From HGM04593 sp045636125 (GTDB taxonomy: Bacteria > Bacteroidota > Bacteroidia > Bacteroidales > Bacteroidaceae): a stretch of DNA of 43,783 nt. The notes under the pieces were generated by a model, which saw only the letters and a list, made by a program, of their open reading frames with translations, did not search any database and had not been told where the DNA came from. A program made the position numbers and the translations under genes. The stretch lies in the NCBI GenBank assembly GCA_045636125.1, contig JAZTWX010000023.1:1-43783 (forward strand), read 5' to 3'. Positions 25,898 to 33,536 of this stretch are shown here, piece by piece (the first letter of the stretch is position 1; every line of letters starts with the position of its first letter).

Positions 25898-25988
25898 TAC
25901 CGGTGAATGTGCAACAACCGACGCCACCGGAGGTGATTCCTGCGGTGTGCCCGTGAGACGTTGTTGTATGTAGATAGTATTTGTTCAT
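25881..25988 (-). CDS. Threonine-rich leader peptide (attenuator)
   Basis: A 35-residue frame starts with ATG at 25988 and ends with TAG at 25881. Nine residues are threonine (8, 9, 10, 15, 19, 27, 29, 31, 32), 26 percent, with the first run HTTTSHGHT and the last TFTGTTL; one isoleucine is at 18. It starts about 30 bases after a good promoter and ends inside a hairpin followed by seven T. Downstream are the two threonine-pathway genes apgM and thrC. This is the layout of amino-acid attenuation: low charged tRNA-Thr would stall the ribosome and prevent the terminator. By analogy the peptide itself has no other job. It differs in sequence from the E. coli thr leader. No expression data are available, and the overlap of frame and regulation is inferred. 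Confidence 0.75.
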   Translation of the reverse strand: MNKYYLHTTTSHGHTAGITSGGVGCCTFTGTTLRG

Positions 25989-26024
25989 AATTTGTCTGCG
26001 GGCTATTTTTCAATAGCTCGGTAG

Positions 26025-26054
26025 CAAATGTATAAATAAAATGGTACAAAACAA
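26025..26054 (-). promoter_or_regulatory. Promoter of the threonine leader and apgM-thrC operon
   Basis: TTG (26052-26054), 19 bases, then TACATTTG (26025-26032) on the minus strand, a full match to the Bacteroidota pattern. A 6-bp hairpin (26002-26007 with 26012-26017) would lie at the very 5' end of the RNA. Confidence 0.75.
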
Positions 26055-26343
26055 TATTTTGTGTAATGTTTTTTTCTTTTTTCTTCTTCTTTTTGTTTTT
26101 TGTGTGTCAAAAAGGCCTTTGCGTGGTTGTTTTGTAATGTTTTTTGTGTGTTGAACAGCGTTTTTCCCTTTTGTTTGAGCGGTATTATAAAGAGGTGCTC
26201 CCGGGGTGAGTGCCGTATTTATGTTTACGGGTACTGAGGGTTTATGGGGTACGTTAATGAAGTTTACTTATAAATTACGGTTCTCGAAAAAAAATGTTGC
26301 GTGGGTGGGGCGCAGGCCTTTTTACGCTTTTTTGCCGCTTGGT
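26055..26343. other. T-rich divergent region
   Basis: Between the threonine-operon promoter and the GH110 promoter. The plus strand has long T and T/C runs (26068-26101 and 26139-26175). An in-frame ATG at 26206 would extend the GH110 protein by 64 residues, but the promoter at 26344-26374 and the lipoprotein signal argue against it. No other feature seen. Confidence 0.45.
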
Positions 26344-26374
26344 TTTGCGGGCTCTTTTCTTTTTACTATCTTCG
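26344..26374 (+). promoter_or_regulatory. Promoter of the GH110 gene
   Basis: TTTG (26344-26347), 19 bases, TATCTTCG (26367-26374), one mismatch to TAnnTTTG. It places the RNA start about 18 bases before the ATG at 26398 and so decides the start codon. Confidence 0.6.
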
Positions 26375-26397
26375 CCGAAAATCTTAAATATCCTATT

Positions 26398-28209
26398 ATG
26401 AAAAAACTTGTCTTTTGTGTAATTGCGCTCATAACACTTGCATCTTGCGGGGTAACCGAGAAGGTCTATTATGCAAAGAATTTCGGGATTCTCCCAGGAA
26501 CCGGTGTCGATGTTACAGCCGAGGTGTGCTCGGCAATAGAGCAGATTAAACTGGAGAGGGACGGCAAGCGTGCCCGCTTGGTGTTTGAAAAAGGCGACTA
26601 CGACTTTTTCCCCGGCAAGCAGTTACGCGAGTATTATATTTCGAACCACGACCAGAACAACCCCAAGAGTGTTGCTGTGGTGCTCGAGAAGATGAAGAAT
26701 TTTACACTTGACGGCAGCGGTAGCAGCTTCCACATGAACGGCCGCATGCTCCCCCTTTCGATGATTGATTGCGAGGGTTGCGCTGTGGAGAATCTCTCAA
26801 TTGACACCCGTGTGCCGCAAATTACACAGGTGGAGATTCTCGAAAATGATGTTGAAAAAGGATTTATAACTTATCGCATAGCTCCCTATGTAAACTACAA
26901 GGTGGTGAACCGTCGCCTGGTGGTGAGCGGTAGCAACTGGGAGTTTACTCCTTCGTGGGGCATTGCCTTCGATGGCACCACAAAGCACCTCATTTACCGC
27001 ACAAGCGACATTGGAGTGGGCGCAAGTGATGTTGAAGAGGTTGAGCCCCGTGTGTTGCGTGCCGCTTGGCGCGATGCACGCCTTGTGCCCGGTAGCGTGG
27101 TTGCAATGCGTTCATACGCTCGCCCCACGCCCGGAATTTTCCTCTACGGCAACAAGAATACAACACTCAAGAATATTACAGTGCATTATGCCGAGGGTAT
27201 GGGACTTCTTGCACAGGTGTGCGAGAATATCACTCTCGATTGTTTCTCGGTGGCGTTGCGCGAGGGCGACGGCCGTTATTTCACAACTCAGGCCGATGCT
27301 ACACACTTCTCGGGCTGTAAAGGACACATCCGTTCGGTGGGTGGTCTCTATGAGGGTATGATGGACGATGCTATAAACGTACACGGCACATATTTGCGCA
27401 TCACAAAACGCATCGACGACAACACTGTTATTGGCCGTTATATGCACGGGCAGTCTTACGGCTTCTACTGGGGTGCAGCGGGCGACGATGTTCAGTTCGT
27501 GAAATCGTCGACAATGGAGGTTACAACAGCCAACAAGGTAACTGCCATTGAGCCCTATGATACAAAAACAATCGATGGTGTAAAGGAGTTCAAAATAACA
27601 TTCGCTTCGCCTGTTGCTGCCGACATTGCAAACGGCGACTATGGTGTTGAGAACCTCAAGTGGACACCTACCGTGTACTTTGCAGGAAATACCATACGTA
27701 ACAACCGTGCACGCGGAGCGCTCTTCAGCACCCCACAGAAGGTGGTTGTTGAAAAGAACCTCTTCGACCACACATCGGGTACTGCAATTCTGCTTTGCGG
27801 CGACTGCAACGGCTGGTTCGAAACAGGTGCTTGCCGCAATGTAATCATACGCAAGAACCGTTTTGTGAACTCTCTCACCAATATGTTCCAGTTTACCGAC
27901 GGTATCATTTCAATCTTCCCCGAAATTCCTAACCTCCAGGCACAGTCGAAATATTTCCACGGCGGTAACGGAACAGGAGTAGTTATTGAGGATAACGTGT
28001 TCGAGACATTCGACGCGCCCATCGTGTATGCAAAGTCGCTCGACGGCCTTGTGTTCCGTGGCAACAAGGTGGTGCAGAACAACGATTTTGCTCCCTTCCA
28101 CTGGAACAAACACCGTTTCCTCCTCGACAGAGTGAAGAACGTTACAATTGAAAAGAACGAGTTCTCAAACGGCTTCGACGCAGAAAAGGATATTAAACAC
28201 CGCTTTTGA
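26398..28209 (+). CDS. GH110 alpha-1,3-galactosidase lipoprotein
   Basis: Removes terminal alpha-1,3-linked galactose, as in blood group B and the alpha-Gal epitope (EC 3.2.1.-). The 603-residue protein starts MKKLVFCVIALITLASCG, a lipoprotein signal with cysteine 17, so it is probably anchored in the outer or inner membrane. The body is a right-handed beta-helix with family segments REYYISNHDQ, ADATHFSGCKGHI, DDAINVHGTYLRI and RYMHGQSYGF, which I recognise from the Bacteroides GlaA/GlaB enzymes. Subfamily A (B antigen only) or B (also linear alpha-Gal) cannot be told by eye. Its stop overlaps the ATG of the next gene by one base. No SusC/SusD pair is nearby, so it is not part of a classic polysaccharide utilization locus. 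Confidence 0.9.
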   Translation: MKKLVFCVIALITLASCGVTEKVYYAKNFGILPGTGVDVTAEVCSAIEQIKLERDGKRARLVFEKGDYDFFPGKQLREYYISNHDQNNPKSVAVVLEKMKNFTLDGSGSSFHMNGRMLPLSMIDCEGCAVENLSIDTRVPQITQVEILENDVEKGFITYRIAPYVNYKVVNRRLVVSGSNWEFTPSWGIAFDGTTKHLIYRTSDIGVGASDVEEVEPRVLRAAWRDARLVPGSVVAMRSYARPTPGIFLYGNKNTTLKNITVHYAEGMGLLAQVCENITLDCFSVALREGDGRYFTTQADATHFSGCKGHIRSVGGLYEGMMDDAINVHGTYLRITKRIDDNTVIGRYMHGQSYGFYWGAAGDDVQFVKSSTMEVTTANKVTAIEPYDTKTIDGVKEFKITFASPVAADIANGDYGVENLKWTPTVYFAGNTIRNNRARGALFSTPQKVVVEKNLFDHTSGTAILLCGDCNGWFETGACRNVIIRKNRFVNSLTNMFQFTDGIISIFPEIPNLQAQSKYFHGGNGTGVVIEDNVFETFDAPIVYAKSLDGLVFRGNKVVQNNDFAPFHWNKHRFLLDRVKNVTIEKNEFSNGFDAEKDIKHRF

Positions 28210-29840
28210 TGCTTCACCGTTTTTCGAGTGATATTTCGTGCGTGGAGCTTCCCGCCAACCTTAACAACCCCTTTTACTACCGCCCGCACCGCTTGTGCGA
28301 AATTGCGGCAGGGGAGTTACGTGCCTTTGTCGAGAGTAATCCCGCTATCCGTGCCGACGCTGCAAACGGAAAGATGTTCGGCGTGCTTGTGGTGCGCGAC
28401 AGTGCGGGCAACATTGGTTATCTTGCAGGCTTTTCGGGGCTTCTGTGCGGTTGCAACGTGCAGCCGGGCTTTGTGCCTCCGGTGTTCGATTTTCTCTCAC
28501 CCACAGGTTATTTCAAGCGCGAAGAGGGTGAAATTTCTTCAATAAACAGGGTTGTTGCCGAAATTAAGGACAGCAGCGCATACAAGGCTGCAGTTGAGGC
28601 TGTGTCCGCCGCCGAGCGCGATGCAGCTGCGGTTGTTGCCGCCCGTCGTGCCGAATATGCGGCAAACAAGGCTGCACGCGCCGAAAGGCGTGCCGCGGGC
28701 AACCTCTCGGCCGAAGAGGCGGCCGCTCTTGTGCGCAACAGCCAGTTCGAAAAGGCGGAACTCAAACGCTTGGCTGCAAAGCAAAAGGGCATTGTCGACG
28801 ATGCGCGTGCAGCGTTACGCCCCTTTGAGGAGCGGTTGGCGGCTCTTGCAGCGGAGCGTAAAAAGCGCTCGGCGGCCTTGCAGGAGTGGCTTTTTACAAA
28901 ATTCAGCGTGCTCAACGGTCGCGGCGAGCAAGAGACACTGCTCTCTATTTTCAAAAAGGCAACGGGTACTCTGCCGCCTGCAGGGGCCGGGGAGTGTGCT
29001 GCCCCTAAAATGTTGCAGTATGCTTTTCTCAATAATATGGAACCCCTTGCCCTTGCCGAATTCTGGATGGGTGCTTCGCCCGCGGGTGAGCCTCGCACCG
29101 ACGGCTGTTTCTATGGTGCCTGCAAGAGCAAGTGTCACCCCATTCTCAGTTTTATGCTCGGCGGGTTGAATGTCGAGGAAAACGCTCTTGAAAAAGGTGG
29201 TGAAAATATATCGGACATTAAAATCATATACGAGGATGAGGCTCTTGTGGTGGTTGAAAAACCGCACGGAGTGTTGTCAGTGCCGGGAATTGTGGGTGGC
29301 GAGAGCGTGCAGGAGTGGTTGCGTGCGCACTATGGCAGCAACGATGTATATGTTGTTCACCGGCTCGATATGTTCACATCGGGGCTTTTGGTTGCCGCCC
29401 GTTCAATGGAATTTTATAAACTGTTGCAGGAACAATTTGCGCAGCGCAAGGTGGAAAAGCGTTACAAGGCTCTGCTCAATGGTTGTCCGGCGGTGGGTGA
29501 GGGTGAAATTATGCTGCCGCTTGCACCCGATTACGATAACCGCCCCCGCCAGAAGGTCGATTATTCGGCCGGGAAACCCGCCCACACAATTTACAATGTA
29601 GAGCGCACGGTGCTGTGGGATGGCAATGAGTGTGCGCTTGTGTCGCTTGTTCCCGTTACGGGGCGCACTCATCAGCTGCGTGTGCATTGTGCTCATTTCA
29701 AGGGGTTGAATACTCCCATTGTTGGTGATGCCCTTTATGGAACGGCAAATGAGCGGCTTATGCTCCACGCCGGGTATCTTGCATTTGTTCACCCTGTGAG
29801 TGGTGAAAAGGTGAAATTCTCCTCGCCCTTTATCTTTTAG
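28209..29840 (+). CDS. RluA-family pseudouridine synthase with long N-terminal region
   Basis: Converts uridine to pseudouridine in rRNA or tRNA. In this 543-residue protein the RluA catalytic domain covers about residues 325-543: YEDEALVVVEKPHGVLSVPG, VHRLDMFTSGLLV with the catalytic aspartate 387, EKRYKALL, GRTHQLRVH and GDALYG. The first 320 residues are not seen in E. coli RluA. They hold a start rich in aromatic residues (NPFYYRPHRLCEIA), a long alanine/arginine/lysine coiled coil (about 105-240) and the cysteine-rich CFYGACKSKCHPIL before the catalytic domain. Bacteroidota relatives of this long form exist; the function of the extension is unknown to me. The ATG overlaps the GH110 stop (TGATG); the TTG one codon earlier is not needed. 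The exact RNA target is unknown. Confidence 0.88.
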   Translation: MLHRFSSDISCVELPANLNNPFYYRPHRLCEIAAGELRAFVESNPAIRADAANGKMFGVLVVRDSAGNIGYLAGFSGLLCGCNVQPGFVPPVFDFLSPTGYFKREEGEISSINRVVAEIKDSSAYKAAVEAVSAAERDAAAVVAARRAEYAANKAARAERRAAGNLSAEEAAALVRNSQFEKAELKRLAAKQKGIVDDARAALRPFEERLAALAAERKKRSAALQEWLFTKFSVLNGRGEQETLLSIFKKATGTLPPAGAGECAAPKMLQYAFLNNMEPLALAEFWMGASPAGEPRTDGCFYGACKSKCHPILSFMLGGLNVEENALEKGGENISDIKIIYEDEALVVVEKPHGVLSVPGIVGGESVQEWLRAHYGSNDVYVVHRLDMFTSGLLVAARSMEFYKLLQEQFAQRKVEKRYKALLNGCPAVGEGEIMLPLAPDYDNRPRQKVDYSAGKPAHTIYNVERTVLWDGNECALVSLVPVTGRTHQLRVHCAHFKGLNTPIVGDALYGTANERLMLHAGYLAFVHPVSGEKVKFSSPFIF

Positions 29841-29843
29841 GAT

Positions 29844-30467
29844 TTATCTCTTGTAATTGATGAAAAGCAGGTATTCTCCCTCTGCTTCAATGGAGAAACT
29901 ATCGCCCGTGCACTCGTTGAGCGTGCCTTGCCACCAGTTTGTAAAGTCGTATATTGGGTAGCGCAGCCCTGTGCCTTTGAGGCCTTTTGCCGTGAAATTT
30001 ATAATGGAAATCTGCTGCCCGGGGGTTGCGGGGAAGGTGCAGTTTCCGTTGCAGGGGATGAAAACACCGTAGTTGGTGTAGCTGCGCACGGTTGCTCCCG
30101 CTCTTGCATATTCCATAAGCAAGCTAATGTTGCCCAGCGTGTGGTCCTCGCGTTTGCCGGTGGCTGCGAGAATGGCAATGCGTTTGCAACCTTGCGACAT
30201 AAGATATTTTACCGCTTTTGTCTGGTCGTTGGTCTCCTGCTCGGTTATCCGCAGCAGCAGATGGCCGTGCTTTTCGGCATTTTCGCGACTCAGCGAGTCT
30301 CCGTCACCAATTATTATGTCGGGTGTGTGCCCGTGGGCAATGTAGGCGTTGGCGCCACCGTCGCAACAGGCAACGTAGCGGGCGTTGTGCAGTATGTCGA
30401 GTGGCTCCTGTGCCTGCGGATATTCGCCGTTGGCCACAATTACAGCGTCGAAAAGGGTGTTGCTCAT
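29844..30467 (-). CDS. thiN: Thiamine pyrophosphokinase
   Basis: Makes thiamine diphosphate from thiamine and ATP (EC 2.7.6.2). The 207-residue protein starts MSNTLFDAVIVANGEYP and carries CCDGGANAYIAHG, PDIIIGDGDSLS (metal and diphosphate site), ETNDQTKAVKYL and LAATGKREDHTLGN, all family motifs, followed by the C-terminal thiamine-binding beta-domain. The ATG at 30467 overlaps the pnuT stop as ATGA; a longer in-frame start at 30620 lies inside pnuT and is rejected. As the last gene of the riboswitch operon it converts imported thiamine to the coenzyme. Its stop is only three bases from that of the converging RluA gene. Confidence 0.94.
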   Translation of the reverse strand: MSNTLFDAVIVANGEYPQAQEPLDILHNARYVACCDGGANAYIAHGHTPDIIIGDGDSLSRENAEKHGHLLLRITEQETNDQTKAVKYLMSQGCKRIAILAATGKREDHTLGNISLLMEYARAGATVRSYTNYGVFIPCNGNCTFPATPGQQISIINFTAKGLKGTGLRYPIYDFTNWWQGTLNECTGDSFSIEAEGEYLLFINYKR

Positions 30468-31060
30468 AGGTTCTTTTCTTTTGGCATCATACGTTGCCAT
30501 TTGTAGTATCCAAAAATAGAAATAATTGCGTAAACGGCATAGAGTACAGCAGTAAAATATAACCCTTTGTACACATATAGTGCCGAACTTGTAATGTCTA
30601 CTACCATCCACACCCACCATTGCTCAATATATTTGCGGGCGAGCATCCACATTCCCACAATACTCAGCGCGGTGGTGAAGGAGTCCCATAGGGGCACGGT
30701 GCTGTCGGTGCAGTGTATGAGCAGCAGTGCAATGGCTGTCTGTGCTGCAACGTATGTTACAACGAGCTTGCCCCACACCCTTTTGGGGGTGTGGGTTATT
30801 GCAAGTTCGTGGGGTTCTTTTCCCTTGTTGCGCTCCGTGAGGCTGAAGCCGTATCGCCAGGCGAGCCAGCCGTAGAGGGCAATCAACAGGTAGTAGATGT
30901 TTATTCCAAAGTCGGCGTAGAGGCCGGCTGTGTAGTAGACATAAAGGTATATTGCGGGCATAATGATGCTTGCCACCCACAGGTAGATGCTTGCGCGGTA
31001 TTCGAGCCACAAGTATATTACCCCCACAATAGTTCCCAGTATTTCAAATGTCTGTTCCAT
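30464..31060 (-). CDS. pnuT: PnuT thiamine transporter (PnuC family)
   Basis: Facilitated uptake of thiamine across the inner membrane. The 198-residue protein has about seven membrane helices and the family segments GTIVGVIYLWLEYRAS, YYLLIALYGWLAWRYG and QWWVWMVVDITSSALYVYKG (the W-x3-D region of PnuC). By sequence alone it could be a nicotinamide riboside transporter, but its place between a TPP-riboswitch TonB receptor and thiamine pyrophosphokinase fits the PnuT group. Coupled by ATGA to thiN and six bases after the receptor. Confidence 0.92.
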   Translation of the reverse strand: MEQTFEILGTIVGVIYLWLEYRASIYLWVASIIMPAIYLYVYYTAGLYADFGINIYYLLIALYGWLAWRYGFSLTERNKGKEPHELAITHTPKRVWGKLVVTYVAAQTAIALLLIHCTDSTVPLWDSFTTALSIVGMWMLARKYIEQWWVWMVVDITSSALYVYKGLYFTAVLYAVYAIISIFGYYKWQRMMPKEKNL

Positions 31061-31066
31061 TCTTTG

Positions 31067-33304
31067 TTATAGTGCAATTGTTATGTGCCCAAGAGCATTT
31101 ATGCCTGCCTGTGCAGCGTAGCCTGCGTAGTTGTAACGGGCTTTCTCGCCTCCGTCGGTGTAGGAGAAACCACTGCCGGCGTAGCCGTTGTTCTCATATT
31201 CGTGGTCGAAGATGTTGTACACCGTAACACCTATTGTAACACCTTTTGTGCGCGGTGCGTCGAACGTGTAGGCAAGGCGCAGGTTACTTGTGAAATAGGC
31301 GTCGAGTATGTGGTCGCTCTGTTTGGAGTTGCTCATATATTGCTTGCTCACATACTGTGAGTGCAGCTGTGCTTCGAACCCTTTGTGCTCGTAGCTCAAA
31401 ATGTTGTTGGCGACAATTTCGGGCGAAAAGGCAATGGGGGTGTCACCGTGCTTTATAACCCATTGGTCGCCGCCCACCCACTCTCCTTCGTAGAGTGTTT
31501 CGGTGAAATCCTTCACGCGGTTACGGCTGAATGTGGCGTTTGCCTCCCATTTGAAGCCACAGGGGAGCTTTGCGCCTGCCATAAGTTCAATGCCTGCACG
31601 GTAGCTGCGGGGAACGTTGGCTGCGAGCGGCTCGCCAATTTCGTTGAGCTCGCCGGTGAGCACAAGCTGGTCCTTGTAATACATATAATAGATGTTTGCT
31701 CCTGCGTGGAAGGTCTCGCCCGTGTAGGTGTACCCCAGCTCATAGTCGGTGAGGCGCTCCTCGTGGGGGCGTTCGTGCAGTTTGCCGTCGGTGTAGTTGT
31801 TGCGTGTGGGCTCTTTGTGTACCACGCTCACCGAGCCGAACAGCCTGTTCTTGTCGTCTATTTGCCACGAGAGGCCGGCTTTGGGGTTTACAAAATTGAA
31901 AACCTCGTCGATGGCGAGTCTTTGCAGCGCATTGTCGTTGTCGTTCCATTTGTCGTTGCAACCGCTTATGTCGTATGTTATGTGGCGGAATTGAATGTCG
32001 GCATATGCGTTAAGGCATGATGTGAGCCTGTAGTCGCCTTTGAGGTAGATGTTGCCGTCATTCTTGCGCCCGCGGTTGCGGTAATATTCGTGGTTGGGGG
32101 TGAGCGCTCCGCTGTAATTCTTCACCCATAGTACCTGCCCGTAGTGGTCGCCGATGTAGCGGTTGAGGGCACCGCCCAGCGCTGCGTTACATTTGTCACT
32201 GTGGTAATTGAGTGAAAATACAGCTCCGCCAAAGTGGTTGTCCATCGCTTTCTTGCGCACAAGGTCGCTTTCCTTTACTGTGCCCTCGTTGGTGGAGTAT
32301 GGTGTGAGGCCATATTCCACAAGCGTGCGCTCGCTCTTGTACTCTTGGTAGTAACCGTCGCCTTTTGTGTAGTGCAGGCCGGCGTTCAGGCTCCAGAGGG
32401 GCGAAAATGTGTGGTCGAAAAGCAGTTGGTAGTTGCGCTGTTTGTAGTTGTCGGTCTGGTCGTCGTAGTAGTGGACTTTGCCATTCTCGTCGGTGTACAT
32501 CTTGCCGCAACTGTTGTAACGTCGGCCATATTGCTCCATATCCTCTTTCGAGGCGTAGTTCCACGCGTGGTATGTCTCCTCCTGTCCGGCAAAGGTTATG
32601 AATTTGACGGTGCTGTTGCGGCCGAAATAGCTGCCTTGCAGGTAATACGACTGCAGGCTGCTTGCTGCGCGGTCGATGTAGCCGTCGCTGCTTATGTGCG
32701 AGAGACGTGCGTCTATGGCCCAGTGGTTGTTCAATAGCCCGCTACCCATTTGCAGGGTGGCTTTTTGCGTGCCGAACGAGCCTGCCGAGCCGCTGAATTC
32801 GGTGTAAGGCTTTATGCTTGCGCGGCTTGCCTGCATATTTATGCTTGCGCCGAATGCGCCCGCTCCGTTGGTCGATGTTCCTGCTCCGCGCTGTATCTGC
32901 ACATCTTTTACCGATGATGCAAGGTCGGGAAGGTTAACCCAGAAAACAGTGTGGCTTTCGGCGTCGTTTGCAGGGATGCCGTTCACTGTTACGTTGATGC
33001 GTGTGCCGTCGGTGCCACGTACGCGCAGTGTTGTGTATCCGATGCCTGCTCCTGCGTCGCTTGTGGTAATGGCGCTGGGCGTCATACTCACCAGGTAAGG
33101 AAAATCTACTCCTGTGTTTTGTTTTTTGAGCTCTTTACGGTCGATGTTGGTGAAGGCTACGGGTGTTGTTTCAGTTGCGCGCATCGACATTATCTCCACG
33201 CTTTGCAGCTGCACCTGTTGCAGGCTGTCTTTTTTGGCTGTGTCCTGTGCATACACAGCCACGGTTGCTGCTAAAAGGCAACCGAGCATTGCTTTCTTTT
33301 TCAT
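31067..33304 (-). CDS. TonB-dependent outer-membrane receptor, probably for thiamine
   Basis: Energy-driven uptake across the outer membrane. The 745-residue protein has the signal peptide MKKKAMLGCLLAATVAVYAQ, a plug domain (about residues 50-165: TTLRVRGTDGTRINVTVNGI, DVQIQRGAGTSTNGAGAFGA) and a 22-strand barrel ending in GINALGHITIAL. I chose the ATG at 33304; the in-frame ATG at 33412 lies inside the TPP riboswitch. Control by the riboswitch and the pnuT-thiN genes after it make thiamine or a precursor the likely substrate, as predicted earlier for Bacteroidota by comparative genomics. No carboxypeptidase-like domain or SusD partner is present. Confidence 0.92.
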   Translation of the reverse strand: MKKKAMLGCLLAATVAVYAQDTAKKDSLQQVQLQSVEIMSMRATETTPVAFTNIDRKELKKQNTGVDFPYLVSMTPSAITTSDAGAGIGYTTLRVRGTDGTRINVTVNGIPANDAESHTVFWVNLPDLASSVKDVQIQRGAGTSTNGAGAFGASINMQASRASIKPYTEFSGSAGSFGTQKATLQMGSGLLNNHWAIDARLSHISSDGYIDRAASSLQSYYLQGSYFGRNSTVKFITFAGQEETYHAWNYASKEDMEQYGRRYNSCGKMYTDENGKVHYYDDQTDNYKQRNYQLLFDHTFSPLWSLNAGLHYTKGDGYYQEYKSERTLVEYGLTPYSTNEGTVKESDLVRKKAMDNHFGGAVFSLNYHSDKCNAALGGALNRYIGDHYGQVLWVKNYSGALTPNHEYYRNRGRKNDGNIYLKGDYRLTSCLNAYADIQFRHITYDISGCNDKWNDNDNALQRLAIDEVFNFVNPKAGLSWQIDDKNRLFGSVSVVHKEPTRNNYTDGKLHERPHEERLTDYELGYTYTGETFHAGANIYYMYYKDQLVLTGELNEIGEPLAANVPRSYRAGIELMAGAKLPCGFKWEANATFSRNRVKDFTETLYEGEWVGGDQWVIKHGDTPIAFSPEIVANNILSYEHKGFEAQLHSQYVSKQYMSNSKQSDHILDAYFTSNLRLAYTFDAPRTKGVTIGVTVYNIFDHEYENNGYAGSGFSYTDGGEKARYNYAGYAAQAGINALGHITIAL

Positions 33305-33324
33305 TGCAATTTCAAAAATTTTGT

Positions 33325-33359
33325 GGAGTAGGGAGAAATAAAAAAAACTCCCAAACTCC
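33325..33359 (-). other. Hairpin between riboswitch and start codon
   Basis: On the mRNA GGAG-TTT-GGGAG (33359-33348) can pair with CTCCC-TA-CTCC (33335-33325), enclosing a loop of eight T, A and three T. It ends 20 bases before the ATG. If the 5' arm GGAGTTTGGGAG were instead paired upstream, the eight-T run could serve as a terminator, so it is a candidate expression platform. Confidence 0.4.
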
Positions 33360-33409
33360 GTTGTTAAACAGAAAATGGGGTTTTTCCTGTGCGCCGAATG
33401 TGTGCACGC

Positions 33410-33495
33410 CATTCGGCTCGTTCCTACGCCGGCATTACCCGGATCAGGTTCTTGGGTATGATCTCAGCCCATAATATTAAGGCACCCCGTTAATG
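33410..33495 (-). promoter_or_regulatory. TPP riboswitch (THI element)
   Basis: The minus strand holds the conserved cores in order: CGGGGTGCC, GGGCTGAGATCATACCC, GAACCTGATCCGGGTAATG and CCGGCGTAGGAA. CATT at the 5' end (33495-33492) pairs with AATG at the 3' end (33413-33410) to close P1. Binding of thiamine diphosphate is known to turn such operons down. It begins within a few bases of the transcription start. Confidence 0.95.
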
Positions 33496-33504
33496 AAATC
33501 GCTG

Positions 33505-33536
33505 CAAAGGTAAGCGTAATATTCCGGATTACAAAA
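33505..33536 (-). promoter_or_regulatory. Promoter of the thiamine operon
   Basis: TTTTG (33532-33536), 19 bases, TACCTTTG (33505-33512) on the minus strand: a textbook Bacteroidota promoter. It abuts the end of the symporter gene and places the start directly before the riboswitch. Confidence 0.85.

Noticed and set aside
26206..26397. N-terminal extension of the GH110 protein
   Set aside because: The promoter at 26344-26374 lies inside it and a lipoprotein signal starts at 26398.
30464..31060. Nicotinamide riboside transporter PnuC
   Set aside because: The TPP riboswitch and thiamine pyrophosphokinase in the same operon favour the thiamine transporter PnuT.
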